From a virus: a stretch of DNA of 48,997 nt. The notes below the pieces were generated by a model. That model was not told the origin of the DNA. It was given only the letters and a program-made list of their open reading frames with translations, and did not search any database. Shown piece by piece: positions 25,689 through 35,043 of the stretch (positions are counted from its first letter, which is position 1; each line of letters starts with the position of its first letter). The DNA lies in IMG/VR virus record IMGVR_UViG_3300021964_000114, positions 1-48,997 of that record; one strand, 5' to 3'. The translations under genes were made by a program, and so were the position numbers.

Positions 25689-27686
25689 TTAAAATAATTT
25701 CATCTGTTTACTTGGAACATTCAAAATATTATTTATTTCTTGTTCAACTGCTTCTAGATAGTAACCAATATTTATGTTATAAGAATCCCATTTAGGTTTA
25801 CATTCCATTTTATTAAAAACTGTTTGTAACCATTTCCCCGCTTCAAGTTGTATTTCACGACTATCTGTCTTATGAACTTTGGTTAGCTTGACACCATTTC
25901 TTGATATATAATAACGATTAATCTTCTGAAGTTTTTCTTCTTTGTATTCTCCGTTATCAACATATCTAGATATAATTTGCCAATCACCTTTTGATTTACC
26001 TCCAATACAGTAATCAAGTATATCTTTATTTTTCTTAAAATATTCCTCTGGTAATATATCATGAATAAAATAATTATACACTGCTTTTGGTATAACTAAT
26101 TTAGATTTATTTTTATGTAATGCTAATCCATAAAAGTCAAAACGTCCTTTCATTTTTGCTCCTGCATAGAAGAATTTATTTCCATCAACTTTAAATTTGT
26201 AGTGTGGATTTTTATTCTTAATACTTCTCCAGGTTGCTATATCAACCTCTTTATAATTATTAAGACCAATGTAATTGTTAACATCACCCAAAACTAGTTT
26301 TTGATATTCATCATGTTCTAATTGTAAGTTAGTTAATTTTTCCCACTCTTCACAAATTTTCATGTATTCATCTACATATTCTCTAGATATTCTTGTCTCA
26401 ATACCATCAGTGTTTTGCATCAAAGCAACAGCTCCCGGTATTCTTTCCATGATCATTTCATATAACATTATTAGAGATAATTGACCATTGATGGTAATTC
26501 TCATTGTTAACTCAGGATCATAAAAGAAACTATTCTTATCATTGCTAAGGCCAAAAGTAGAATTAAGAATAATTTTATAAACATAGTTCATTGGATTACT
26601 CTTAGGTATCTTCTTTCTTTCTTCAAAGAACCACTCATACTGATCACAAAACTCTTGTGCTGGAAAATGTCCAGGAGACCATTTATTTCTAATCACAAGA
26701 TTAGGATAGAAACTAGTGACATCAGAAGACATAATAACATAATCATCATCAGATTTATATATACCTGAAGTTCTTGCACCATGAACACCACCTACACCAA
26801 AGTCTGTCTTAACACCTTTATAAGTAACTGAATACTTAAAAGCGCCTTTCATTCTTTCAGGATCTATCTCAACAGATTTAAATCTATCATGTAGCTGCTT
26901 AAATTCCGGGGACTCAAACTTTATATATGGTAATATTATATCTTTAAACTTAATACTGCTTCTATGAGTTCTCATTTTTTTGAGATCCCTTTTTTCTATA
27001 TTAAGTTTTTGAGACATGTAATAAGCAAATAATTCTTTACTTATTCTTGGTTCAGATGCACTGAATAGATTTATACCATACTTACCTGTTAGTTCTTTTC
27101 TTAAATTAATTAATTCTTTAGACCTATTTAATATTTCTTTAGTTGACTCAACATCATTAATATTATATTCAAGTATTGTATTTATTTGTTCAGTTGTAGT
27201 TATTTCTGTATCATGATGTATAGGCATGTCTAGGATGTTATCCCAATCCATACTATATTGAATCCATTTAAGACTAGAACGTTTTGCTGGATTATCCCAG
27301 TGGTGCATTTTAAATAAATCAATCTGTCCTATTTTCATTTTCCATAAAGGATAATCTTGAAAATCTTTTTTGTTTGATTTTTCTATACACCTCTGAGCAT
27401 ATTTATAAATAGTATTAGCTATTTCACATGCGCTTAAGTCTAACCAATTCTTATAGTTATCTATAATAAAATGAGTGACTTGTGCATCAAAAGCTAAACC
27501 ATTATAAGATATGTGCCATTCTTTATTTTTAACGTTCCTACCTAGAAAATTAATAAACTCTTCAAGATCATTTCTTAAGTCATGAATAACAAATAATTTT
27601 GTCTCTTGACTTTTATAATCTTGAAAGCAAGCAGTAAAACAATTGTTTAGTGTTTCATAATCGTGTACCCAGTGTTGTTTGTTCAT
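25689..27686 (-). CDS. Family B DNA polymerase with 3'-5' exonuclease
   Basis: 665 residues, compact. Exonuclease motifs: D9-Y-E11 (HDYET), N62 to D67 (YNGLAFD) and Y174 to D178 (YNIND). Polymerase motifs: A at 321-328 (SDVTSFYP, D322), B at 371-379 (KIILNSTFG) and C at 424-428 (QNTDG). Motif C keeps the catalytic second Asp (D427), but the first Asp is Asn and the usual Ser is Gly. GVHGARTSG at about 302 precedes motif A. It replicates the phage genome together with the primase and helicase encoded further upstream in the transcript. It sits between a terminator and phoH. Confidence 0.95.
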   Translation of the reverse strand: MNKQHWVHDYETLNNCFTACFQDYKSQETKLFVIHDLRNDLEEFINFLGRNVKNKEWHISYNGLAFDAQVTHFIIDNYKNWLDLSACEIANTIYKYAQRCIEKSNKKDFQDYPLWKMKIGQIDLFKMHHWDNPAKRSSLKWIQYSMDWDNILDMPIHHDTEITTTEQINTILEYNINDVESTKEILNRSKELINLRKELTGKYGINLFSASEPRISKELFAYYMSQKLNIEKRDLKKMRTHRSSIKFKDIILPYIKFESPEFKQLHDRFKSVEIDPERMKGAFKYSVTYKGVKTDFGVGGVHGARTSGIYKSDDDYVIMSSDVTSFYPNLVIRNKWSPGHFPAQEFCDQYEWFFEERKKIPKSNPMNYVYKIILNSTFGLSNDKNSFFYDPELTMRITINGQLSLIMLYEMIMERIPGAVALMQNTDGIETRISREYVDEYMKICEEWEKLTNLQLEHDEYQKLVLGDVNNYIGLNNYKEVDIATWRSIKNKNPHYKFKVDGNKFFYAGAKMKGRFDFYGLALHKNKSKLVIPKAVYNYFIHDILPEEYFKKNKDILDYCIGGKSKGDWQIISRYVDNGEYKEEKLQKINRYYISRNGVKLTKVHKTDSREIQLEAGKWLQTVFNKMECKPKWDSYNINIGYYLEAVEQEINNILNVPSKQMKLF

Positions 27687-27716
27687 AATGCTTATTGTTT
27701 AGTTAATTTTAGAGAA

Positions 27717-27748
27717 AAAAAAAGATATAAATTAATATATCTTTTTTT
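27717..27748 (-). terminator. Terminator-like hairpin before the polymerase gene
   Basis: A 13-bp stem (7 A:T pairs plus GATATA/TATATC) with a 6-nt loop ends in a run of seven T on the minus strand. It lies between the 139-residue gene upstream and the polymerase gene downstream. The stem is AT-only apart from one pair, so it is weaker than a GC-rich terminator. A second 7-bp palindrome (27765-27781) frames the upstream stop codon. Confidence 0.5.
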
Positions 27749-27771
27749 GGTTGGTTTTATATAGATCTGTA

Positions 27772-28191
27772 TTATACAGATGTAATTATATTAGATTTTT
27801 TCACTGGTTCTTTTGTATCAACTATGTACTGTTTATAATCAAACGTATCAGCATTGATAGAAAATAAATGAATGAAGGTTTCTATATCCTTTGCATCACT
27901 TATATAAAACTCAGAAAAAGTATCTACTAGTCTTCTTTCTTCTTTTACAGTTTTACCTGTACTTTGATTAGGTGTTTTTAATCTCATAGGCTCACCGTTA
28001 TCATCCAACTTAGGAATCATATGATAAGACTGCTTCATTACTTTACTAATAACAGCTAGTATACCTGAAGAAGGATCATACATAGCTTCAACATATGGAC
28101 AATCCGATGTTGCTGGAATAAGGGTAAATGACTTTACATTTCTAAAACTTGATGTTACAATCATCATGTTTTTTCCAATTGTATTTGACAT
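27772..28191 (-). CDS. Hypothetical protein
   Basis: 139 residues from ATG 28191 (MSNTIGKNMMIVTSSF). The frame opens further upstream only through a TTG inside the preceding gene, so ATG 28191 is preferred. Beta-strand-rich first half, a charged lysine/arginine middle and a helical tail. Unrecognised. It lies in the replication block, 4 nt after the previous stop, and ends before a terminator-like hairpin. Confidence 0.6.
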   Translation of the reverse strand: MSNTIGKNMMIVTSSFRNVKSFTLIPATSDCPYVEAMYDPSSGILAVISKVMKQSYHMIPKLDDNGEPMRLKTPNQSTGKTVKEERRLVDTFSEFYISDAKDIETFIHLFSINADTFDYKQYIVDTKEPVKKSNIITSV

Positions 28192-28195
28192 AATT

Positions 28196-28774
28196 TTATT
28201 TATTTTTTTCAAATATAGTATTTAAAATATTAATCTCACTATTTTCATAAATATCTAATATTGTTTCTTTTTTGGAATCTAATTTATCACATAGCTCATT
28301 TACACTTTCAATAAGCTTAATATCTACATTAAGTAATTCTGCATATATTTCATGAAAATCATAAGGAAAAAGATAAGAATCAATACGTTCTATAGCTTTA
28401 ACAGTGTCTCCAAAAAACCTAGTAATGGTTAGTTTAGATTCAATACTCAGCCTAGAGTATTCACCTTTTATAAAATGATCATAGTCTTCTTTAAGACTAC
28501 TAAAATCAAATATAAAAAGCTGATTGTTCTTATCTAGTTCAATATGACTTTCAAATAGCTTTGCTTTATGTATTACATTCTGTTCAAAAGATCTAAACTC
28601 ATGAGTTCTTTTCTCTTTGTATAAACATAGTAACTTTCTATCTTGTATGTAATAATGATTATCCCACATTATATATGTTTGATGAGGTACAAACTCTAAA
28701 CCTTTCTTAAAATCTAATAAAGGATATAAAAATACCTTACTCTTCTGAAAATAATCACTATAAACCTTATCCAT
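28196..28774 (-). CDS. Hypothetical protein
   Basis: 192 residues, with Tyr/Phe-rich strands in the first half (YIMWDNHYYIQDRKLL) and helices in the second half (residues about 120-190). No motif recognised. It begins one base after the stop of the nuclease gene upstream, so it is co-translated with it. Likely a replication or recombination accessory by context. Confidence 0.65.
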   Translation of the reverse strand: MDKVYSDYFQKSKVFLYPLLDFKKGLEFVPHQTYIMWDNHYYIQDRKLLCLYKEKRTHEFRSFEQNVIHKAKLFESHIELDKNNQLFIFDFSSLKEDYDHFIKGEYSRLSIESKLTITRFFGDTVKAIERIDSYLFPYDFHEIYAELLNVDIKLIESVNELCDKLDSKKETILDIYENSEINILNTIFEKNK

Positions 28775-28775
28775 A

Positions 28776-29762
28776 CTATAAAGTTACAACATTTGTAAGT
28801 AATTCATAAGGCAATGAGTAATTATTTTCTGTATAGTGGTGCTTTGCAACACCAATTACGTATTCTAATCCTTCAGCCCATTTATTTAATGATGCATCAC
28901 TAACAGGAAATGTATATATCTGATTATACTTATCTATTACAATAAAATTAAACTTAATATTATATTCATCTGCTTTATCACCTAATGAATCATAAACTAA
29001 TTTACAATATATAGATGCTTGAAGCCAGTAGTTATAAAAGTCTACAGTTTCTTCAAAGTCTGTAACTGTTTTACCTGTTGTTTTAAGATCATATATTAAT
29101 ACTTCTTTTGTATCATGATTGATTTTATAATAATCTATATAACCGTGTAACCCGAAAGGTTGACCATCTATTTTAGATGAAAGATATTTTTCTGCATGTG
29201 TTTCTACAGGATCTAAGTCAAAGTCAGTAGATACTTCAGTAAATAAAGACATAACATATTTGTTATCTTTTATCATCTCTGCCTGTTCTTTGCATTTGCT
29301 CAGCATATCTTCATCAATTGGGTCCTTATCTGTATTGGATAAATACTCCCAATATGTTTGATAACTATCTACTTTAATCTTATCTATTCTTGCCTCATCT
29401 TTCTTGAGAGACTGATATAAGTTCATCTGTTTCAATGAATCCAATACAACAAAGTCTTCTACATCAGCTAGCTTCTCAGCATCTGTATGAAAACTCATAT
29501 CCTTTAGAACCTTTTTTACCGAATCACTTGGTAACTTACCAGGTAATACATTAAATTTATTTTCCAAATTCTCAGGTTCAAATACTAAACAGTGTATTAA
29601 TTTACCTTCAACTAAATGCTTATCTGTTTTAATCTCACGTTCATTTAGTATATAGTCTTTATAAAATAAAGAAGGAGAAAATAATAATTTATTTAGTGAT
29701 GAATAACTAAAATTAAACTCTTTCCTATAAAATTCATCTTCTTTTTGTTTGTCTATTCTCAT
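28776..29762 (-). CDS. PD-(D/E)XK nuclease (RecB/Cas4-like fold)
   Basis: 328 residues. An N-terminal helical FSYSSLNKLLFSPSLFYKDY and G53...H57 (EGKLIHCLVFEP) match the front motif of RecB-type nucleases. D210 (GYIDYY) and D225-L-K227 (IYDLKTT) give the catalytic core, and Q248 in WLQASIY is the fourth motif. PD-(D/E)XK nucleases of this kind are a standard crAss-like replication or recombination gene. The leader is a pure A/T tract, and an apparent terminator hairpin precedes it. Confidence 0.9.
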   Translation of the reverse strand: MRIDKQKEDEFYRKEFNFSYSSLNKLLFSPSLFYKDYILNEREIKTDKHLVEGKLIHCLVFEPENLENKFNVLPGKLPSDSVKKVLKDMSFHTDAEKLADVEDFVVLDSLKQMNLYQSLKKDEARIDKIKVDSYQTYWEYLSNTDKDPIDEDMLSKCKEQAEMIKDNKYVMSLFTEVSTDFDLDPVETHAEKYLSSKIDGQPFGLHGYIDYYKINHDTKEVLIYDLKTTGKTVTDFEETVDFYNYWLQASIYCKLVYDSLGDKADEYNIKFNFIVIDKYNQIYTFPVSDASLNKWAEGLEYVIGVAKHHYTENNYSLPYELLTNVVTL

Positions 29763-29794
29763 TTTATTTAATTTTTTTAAAATTTATTTAAACA

Positions 29795-29824
29795 AGAGGT
29801 GATGCAACTTAATACACCACCTCT
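29795..29824 (-). terminator. Hairpin between operon segments
   Basis: Seven-base perfect arms AGAGGTG / CACCTCT (29795-29801 and 29818-29824) sit 5 nt past the stop of the leftward 339-residue gene. TTGTTTAAAT follows on the minus strand, a weak T tract. It is likely a terminator or an RNA end stabiliser. Confidence 0.5.
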
Positions 29825-29829
29825 ATATT

Positions 29830-30849
29830 TTAAATTATTTGTGATTCAAACTCATCAGATAATTTAATAGATCTATGATCTATTTTAAAAGTGCCTTCAG
29901 ATTCACCTATATCTAATGCGCGTAAAACAACATTATGATAAACATATTTCTGAACCACTAAAAATGCAAATTTTGTAAGATAATTTTCTCTAGCAAGTAT
30001 TTTAATATATCTATTATAATACCAACCTCTGGATGAAGATCCTGACGAATGATTATCAAAACTTTTTAATCTGTTTCTTAGTGCTTTTACATTTACACTA
30101 TTCCAATTATTTGAATATTTAAGTCTATCATAATAAAAATAATAAATCAATGAAATATAATCTAATGATTCTTCTATATTACAATTAGCCATAACTTCTA
30201 GAGCAACTGTTATATTATCATTATCTTTACTTCTTATCATTTCCACAAGACTATAATATTGCTCTTTATCAAGTACAGTTGATTCTGAATTAGCCAGTTT
30301 TATTAAATCACTATCTAATACTAAATTATTTTTTTGAGATAAAAAGTTAAATGTTTCAGAACTAATTCTAATATAACCATTTTGATAATAAACAGCTGTC
30401 TCAACATCTCTACATATATCTCTTAAGTCATCAGGTAAGTTATAATATTTAAATCTTAAACAATCTTTAGTATCTAATTCTTCAAGTACTTCTATAAAAC
30501 CAGTGTAGTCATAAGAATTTTTTAACTGTTTTGTTTTTTCTAATATATCATGAATATTATATGTACTCCAATAATAACTTCTACCAGTTAATTCTAAAAA
30601 CTTTTCTGATATAACTCTATAATCAGCGTTGTCTTCGCTTCTAGTTATGTTTATATTATACTTTGACTTTAAACTATCTACTTTTATTCTTGGTAAGTTT
30701 AATTTAGGATATCTATAAAATGATTTCTCATTTAAATTATTTACATCTAGATCTATTGTTATATGATCTAAATTTATCATATATGTTTCTAAATCAGATT
30801 CCCATTTACCGTTTACAAATTCTACTAAATATTCTTTTATGTGTCTCAT
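29830..30849 (-). CDS. Hypothetical protein
   Basis: 339 residues, rich in Tyr, Asn and Ser. A Ser/Gly linker (HSSGSSSRGWYYNRY, residues about 268-282) separates two helical parts. No motif or family recognised. It starts 3 nt after the previous stop, so it is co-transcribed with the MoxR/VWA cassette upstream, and ends in a hairpin. Confidence 0.7.
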   Translation of the reverse strand: MRHIKEYLVEFVNGKWESDLETYMINLDHITIDLDVNNLNEKSFYRYPKLNLPRIKVDSLKSKYNINITRSEDNADYRVISEKFLELTGRSYYWSTYNIHDILEKTKQLKNSYDYTGFIEVLEELDTKDCLRFKYYNLPDDLRDICRDVETAVYYQNGYIRISSETFNFLSQKNNLVLDSDLIKLANSESTVLDKEQYYSLVEMIRSKDNDNITVALEVMANCNIEESLDYISLIYYFYYDRLKYSNNWNSVNVKALRNRLKSFDNHSSGSSSRGWYYNRYIKILARENYLTKFAFLVVQKYVYHNVVLRALDIGESEGTFKIDHRSIKLSDEFESQII

Positions 30850-30852
30850 TTT

Positions 30853-31887
30853 TTATTTTAAATATTTCTGATACTCTTTTTTTACTGATACTTTAAATAC
30901 ATACAGGTCTCTATTATGAATGCTGATTTCTTTACGTACTATAGGTTCAAGATACTTAAAAGATATTGTATCAAGTAATTCATTTTCCTCTAACCAAAGT
31001 ATCATCTCTTGAGCTGATCTATACATTAAATCATTAAAATTTACTTGACCTAACCAATATTGTATATTTTTATTTCTACTAAATTCATAAGTTAAACCAG
31101 TATTCTTTTGAGAAAACTTCCATAATAAGTGATAATTTTTAAAAGGATTTAAATTTGGTATAATACTTCCTGCCATCTCTTTCTCTTCTTTACCACCATG
31201 AAGCATAGCTGTTAACTGAGATAATAGTTCTTCTGTAATATCCATCTGTGAAGAAGAAGCATGCAATATAGTTTCACAATCTACAGTACTAGCTACTCCT
31301 GTATCTATAACATATGCTATATTAAGTGCAAGACCTGTTATAATCCAATTATCATAAAGACTATCAACTGTTGTATAATAATAATACTGAGTATGTTCTG
31401 TAATCTTTTCACTTAAAATTACATTTCCTTTATATTTATCAATTAAATCATCAACAAAAGATCTGTTTTGTAAAGCACCATCTTTAACTAATTCATAATT
31501 TACCAACTTTATAAGCATTTTAGTTGTTGGAATATTTTCCCCATGCTTACACCTTCTTGCTATATTATCATTTGTTATAATTAGATCTGCTTTTGTATAA
31601 TCATTTGTTACAGTTATCTTATGCTCTTTTAAAGCAGCTTTTATTTTATCTAATGATACATCAGCACCAGGCATAACAAATGCTTTCTTTTTATTTCTAA
31701 AGCTAGTATCTGTTTCTTTGCTAGATTTTAATATATCTTCTATTTCACCATATGTTGTATTATCTTGAGTTACTAATACACTTTCAATATTTGATCCAGC
31801 AAGGACCCCATATATGGGATCACTTGCCAAACCAAAGTGGTTTAGTGCATCAGTATCATATTCTTGATATACTGATTTACTTGCCAT
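30853..31887 (-). CDS. Hypothetical protein, possible Rossmann/BRCT-like domain
   Basis: 344 residues. Residues about 65-110 (KKKAFVMPGADVSLDKIK, then KITVTNDYTKADLIITND) alternate strand, helix and strand in a way that recalls a BRCT-like or small Rossmann domain. This is only an impression. The rest is helical with several Tyr-rich stretches. It starts one base after the AAA ATPase stop, and the tight spacing suggests a partner of that ATPase. Confidence 0.65.
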   Translation of the reverse strand: MASKSVYQEYDTDALNHFGLASDPIYGVLAGSNIESVLVTQDNTTYGEIEDILKSSKETDTSFRNKKKAFVMPGADVSLDKIKAALKEHKITVTNDYTKADLIITNDNIARRCKHGENIPTTKMLIKLVNYELVKDGALQNRSFVDDLIDKYKGNVILSEKITEHTQYYYYTTVDSLYDNWIITGLALNIAYVIDTGVASTVDCETILHASSSQMDITEELLSQLTAMLHGGKEEKEMAGSIIPNLNPFKNYHLLWKFSQKNTGLTYEFSRNKNIQYWLGQVNFNDLMYRSAQEMILWLEENELLDTISFKYLEPIVRKEISIHNRDLYVFKVSVKKEYQKYLK

Positions 31888-31888
31888 A

Positions 31889-33160
31889 TTATTTAATTGT
31901 CATTTTAATGATTTCTGGATTCATCATCATCTTATTAAACTTCTGTTTATTTCCATTAAAGATAGTTCTTACAATCATATACTTCAGATCATTTGTAAAA
32001 TAATCCTTTGTACATAATGCAATTAATCTATCTGTCACTTTTTGAGTTATCTTATTTTCTTTAGCATATACTAAAGAGTAATTAGATAATCTTGTAGCTA
32101 ATGTAGATGCAATATCTGCACGATAGTTATCATCTTTACCAATACAAGATCTAAGTTCATTCAAAATGTATTGCTCATTATCATGAGTTAATAGATCATG
32201 CGGTGTTACTAACTTATCTAGTTTATTATTAATGAAAGTTGTAAACATAGAAGCAAATGCATCTCCTACAGAACCTTCTCCAATCATTTGTACCATTGCT
32301 AAGTTACTTTCAAAAGAATCAAAGCTTGATATTGCATTAAAGAACGTTGTAATAGATCTTGCATTAGTTTCTTGAGTTACAAGTTCTGGATGTAATAACA
32401 AGAAGTTAATACATCTTGAATCAATACCTGCATCCTCAGCCCACTCAGCCCATACATTAACATCAAATTTTAGGTTAGCAGTAATATATCTGGTCTTTTG
32501 AGCAGAGTCAATACTGTTTACTAAATAATCTCCATTATCAGGATTAGCTGTTAGAACAATATGCCAATCCTTTGGAAGCGTCCATGAGATATAACTTTGT
32601 CTATCAATTAATTCCATACATGCTTGAATAAAGCGCATATCTGCACGATTCCAATCATCAAGTAACAAGATACCACCTTCTTTTTTATCTGCAATCCACT
32701 CTGGAGCACAATAAGACATTCTGTTTTTACCCGTCATCTTGTATCCGTTCTTTAGATACTCTTGTACAGCAAGCTCATCAACCCACATTCCAACTTTCTT
32801 AGTTGTCTTTTGAGTCATATCTGCTAGATCTTTAGATGCAGCTGCTCTTTGTGCCGCAGTATAATTTAACTGATCTCCTGTTGTCTTTGAGACAATCTTT
32901 TCTTTATACATCTGAAACTGACGTACAGGGAAACCAACTAAGTCACCCAACTCCTCAATCTGAGCTAAGTTTAACTTAACAAAGTTTAAATTATTATCAC
33001 TAGCAATTTCTAATATATTAGATGTTTTACCAATACCTGATTCACCTACTACTTCAACTGCTACTGGAAGTTTACCTTTTTCCTGAAGGGATCTATTATT
33101 ATTAATAATATGATTTAAAAATCCCTTTAGTTCTTTTGCGTTTAAATTTACTTGTGCCAT
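31889..33160 (-). CDS. MoxR/AAA_5-type ATPase
   Basis: 423 residues. Walker A GESGIGKT (39-46), Walker B GGILLLDDWNRAD, sensor WHIVLTANPDNGDY and a second-region Arg in AQKTRYI. These are the features of MoxR-like AAA ATPases, which remodel or activate protein partners together with a VWA-domain protein. Such a partner (33574-34737) is encoded just upstream in the same leftward transcript. Its substrate in the phage is unknown. Confidence 0.9.
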   Translation of the reverse strand: MAQVNLNAKELKGFLNHIINNNRSLQEKGKLPVAVEVVGESGIGKTSNILEIASDNNLNFVKLNLAQIEELGDLVGFPVRQFQMYKEKIVSKTTGDQLNYTAAQRAAASKDLADMTQKTTKKVGMWVDELAVQEYLKNGYKMTGKNRMSYCAPEWIADKKEGGILLLDDWNRADMRFIQACMELIDRQSYISWTLPKDWHIVLTANPDNGDYLVNSIDSAQKTRYITANLKFDVNVWAEWAEDAGIDSRCINFLLLHPELVTQETNARSITTFFNAISSFDSFESNLAMVQMIGEGSVGDAFASMFTTFINNKLDKLVTPHDLLTHDNEQYILNELRSCIGKDDNYRADIASTLATRLSNYSLVYAKENKITQKVTDRLIALCTKDYFTNDLKYMIVRTIFNGNKQKFNKMMMNPEIIKMTIK

Positions 33161-33184
33161 TCTTTTTCTTTTTTATTTAGTTTA

Positions 33185-33574
33185 TTATAATTCTGCCGAG
33201 AAATTACATTCTCCTTCTTCTTCAATACACTGAAGTATTTGTCTTCCAAGACTATAGTCAAAGTAATTACTTGCCTTTTTATTTTTTAATAGTTTCATCC
33301 CAGCCCTTTCAAGATATGTTGATAAAGGAATATCTTGTTCATATGGTTTACAACCAAATAGGTCAATATATGCTAGTATAGGAGTTTTATATTCTCCAAA
33401 ACTTTCTTCAAGTTCTGTTAGTCTAGCTTTAACTTTTGGAATATCATCCGTGCTAAAATAGTATTCTAAGTATTGAGGCGTTTGTCCTTCAACACCAAAC
33501 TGATCTGCTGCATCACTTGCTTGTACACCAAAGGCAAACTTACCTTCAATATCACCTGTATAATATCTACCCAT
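33185..33574 (-). CDS. Conserved phage protein (MGRYY type)
   Basis: 129 residues. It starts MGRYYTGDIEGKFAFGVQAS, a pattern I recall in short uncharacterised proteins from diverse phages. It is placed between the MoxR ATPase and the VWA protein, and its ATG overlaps the VWA stop by one base. It is the middle member of the cassette; the function is unknown. Confidence 0.65.
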   Translation of the reverse strand: MGRYYTGDIEGKFAFGVQASDAADQFGVEGQTPQYLEYYFSTDDIPKVKARLTELEESFGEYKTPILAYIDLFGCKPYEQDIPLSTYLERAGMKLLKNKKASNYFDYSLGRQILQCIEEEGECNFSAEL

Positions 33575-34737
33575 TAGTTTAACTTAATTACTTGTCCTGG
33601 TAATTCATCATTCATATCAGAAATACTACTAAGAACCCATAATGTATTCTTAGGGCAGTTCTCTGGGGAGTATGCTTCACCATCTGTTAAATATATTAGA
33701 GCTGTATATTGCCCTTTATTTTCATTAAAATGATCAATAACAGGTTGGAAGTCTGTTCCACCTCTACCATGTATTTCCCAGTTATGTTTTGGATTAAACT
33801 CTTTAACACTATTAAGGCTTGTATCACACTGCGCTACTGTAATCTTATGACCTGTTTTATGCATATGGCATAACTCAGACATAAACTCTTTAAGTTCATC
33901 ATTGTTTACAGATCCACTTGTGTCAACACCAACAAGAATATTATTTTTAAATTTAATCTTTAATCCAGGATTACCAGAATATCTCTTATTATATTTACGT
34001 CTTAGTTTCTTTGTATATACTATACTAGAATTACCTATAAATCTTCTAAGATATCCTTTCCAATCAAACTTAGCAGGTTCAACATGCATTAACCTATTAA
34101 TAACTTCTGAAAGTTCTCCAGGAATATTACCGTTTTTCTTTATTGTTGTTTCGGCTACTTCCTTTAGTTGATGTTCTACTTGTTTCTGAACAAGCTTTTT
34201 TTCTGCTTCAGATAAATCATCAAACTCATCCCATGTAGCATGATCATATGGTGTTTCACCATTCATTTGATCCATTAATGAATCTAATGATGGAGATGTA
34301 CCATCTTCCTGCGCTTGATTTAATATATCATAATACTCTTTTGTACCTGCCTTAACTGGTAGATTAAGTTCTGGAAAACTTGATAATAGTAATCCACCTT
34401 CAGGAAGTTTACTTTCAAGTATATATTGATTGATCTCTAAGTCAGCTGCTATATTAAACAACTTTGCATTGGGATATCTATCTCTAATCACCAAATGCCC
34501 AAATGCAATATGTAATAGCTCATGTTTTATTAAACCAAACCTATGATCTTCAGATAAATCACTAAAGAAGTTTGGATTAATTGCTAATTGCATTCCTATA
34601 CCATGTTTACTTACACCTGCTGTAGGTAAAGCATCAGTATATTTCTTATTTATACCAATCAAAAAAAGCCCGTAAAAGGGCTCTGTAAAAATTAAATTTT
34701 TGGTTGTTCTAGCAACCGCGTCTTGTATATTAATCAT
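33574..34737 (-). CDS. VWA-domain protein with HExxH metallopeptidase motif
   Basis: 387 residues. H72-E73-L-L-H76...H81 (KHELLHIAFGH) is a zinc site of the HExxH-x4-H type. The C-terminal part carries a von Willebrand A metal site, D-T-S-G-S at about residue 270 with a later TDGEAY. This matches DUF2201-type putative metallopeptidase/VWA proteins that pair with MoxR ATPases. The ATPase is two genes downstream. Codons 19-26 also encode a terminator-like hairpin. It overlaps the upstream gene by 8 nt. Confidence 0.9.
   Translation of the reverse strand: MINIQDAVARTTKNLIFTEPFYGLFLIGINKKYTDALPTAGVSKHGIGMQLAINPNFFSDLSEDHRFGLIKHELLHIAFGHLVIRDRYPNAKLFNIAADLEINQYILESKLPEGGLLLSSFPELNLPVKAGTKEYYDILNQAQEDGTSPSLDSLMDQMNGETPYDHATWDEFDDLSEAEKKLVQKQVEHQLKEVAETTIKKNGNIPGELSEVINRLMHVEPAKFDWKGYLRRFIGNSSIVYTKKLRRKYNKRYSGNPGLKIKFKNNILVGVDTSGSVNNDELKEFMSELCHMHKTGHKITVAQCDTSLNSVKEFNPKHNWEIHGRGGTDFQPVIDHFNENKGQYTALIYLTDGEAYSPENCPKNTLWVLSSISDMNDELPGQVIKLN
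34661..34682 (-). terminator. Intragenic terminator-like hairpin
   Basis: On the minus strand the arms AGCCC / GGGCT (5 bp, 6-nt loop) are followed by seven T. The structure lies entirely within codons 19-26 of the VWA gene, where it encodes EPFYGLFL. By form it is a standard Rho-independent terminator and would attenuate leftward transcription unless ribosomes or the phage polymerase override it. Confidence 0.6.
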
Positions 34738-35041
34738 TTTCTATTTTTAATATTTCATAATAAACTTTATTAAAACCTGGTAATACTTTCATATTATCAA
34801 TTAATAGATTAGCTGGATTTACTATTTTCTTATTTTGAAATGCTCTTTTATTCTCATTAACTCTATCTATAAACCTTTTTCTTTTTTCAAACACTAATTG
34901 ATGTGCAATAACACATGCTAAAGTATAAGGATTGCTATAGTTTGAGTTTATTAAACTAAAAAAACCAATTTCAAAATCTTCAGTAGATGCTTTTAACATC
35001 TTTATTATACCATTATATTCACTAATGTTTATTTCTTTCAT
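34730..35041 (-). CDS. Hypothetical protein
   Basis: 103 residues, helical, Lys/Asn-rich, opening MKEINISEYNGIIKMLKAS. Unrecognised. It overlaps the VWA gene by 8 nt, which implies translational coupling with that cassette. Confidence 0.55.
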   Translation of the reverse strand: MKEINISEYNGIIKMLKASTEDFEIGFFSLINSNYSNPYTLACVIAHQLVFEKRKRFIDRVNENKRAFQNKKIVNPANLLIDNMKVLPGFNKVYYEILKIEND

Positions 35042-35043
35042 TA

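Noticed and set aside
28776-29762. Calling the PD-(D/E)XK protein Cas4
   Set aside because: No C-terminal cysteine cluster and no CRISPR array or cas genes. A phage recombination nuclease fits better.
30853-31887. Firm BRCT-domain call
   Set aside because: Only the strand-helix-strand rhythm near residues 65-110 suggests it. The conserved Trp of BRCT was not found.
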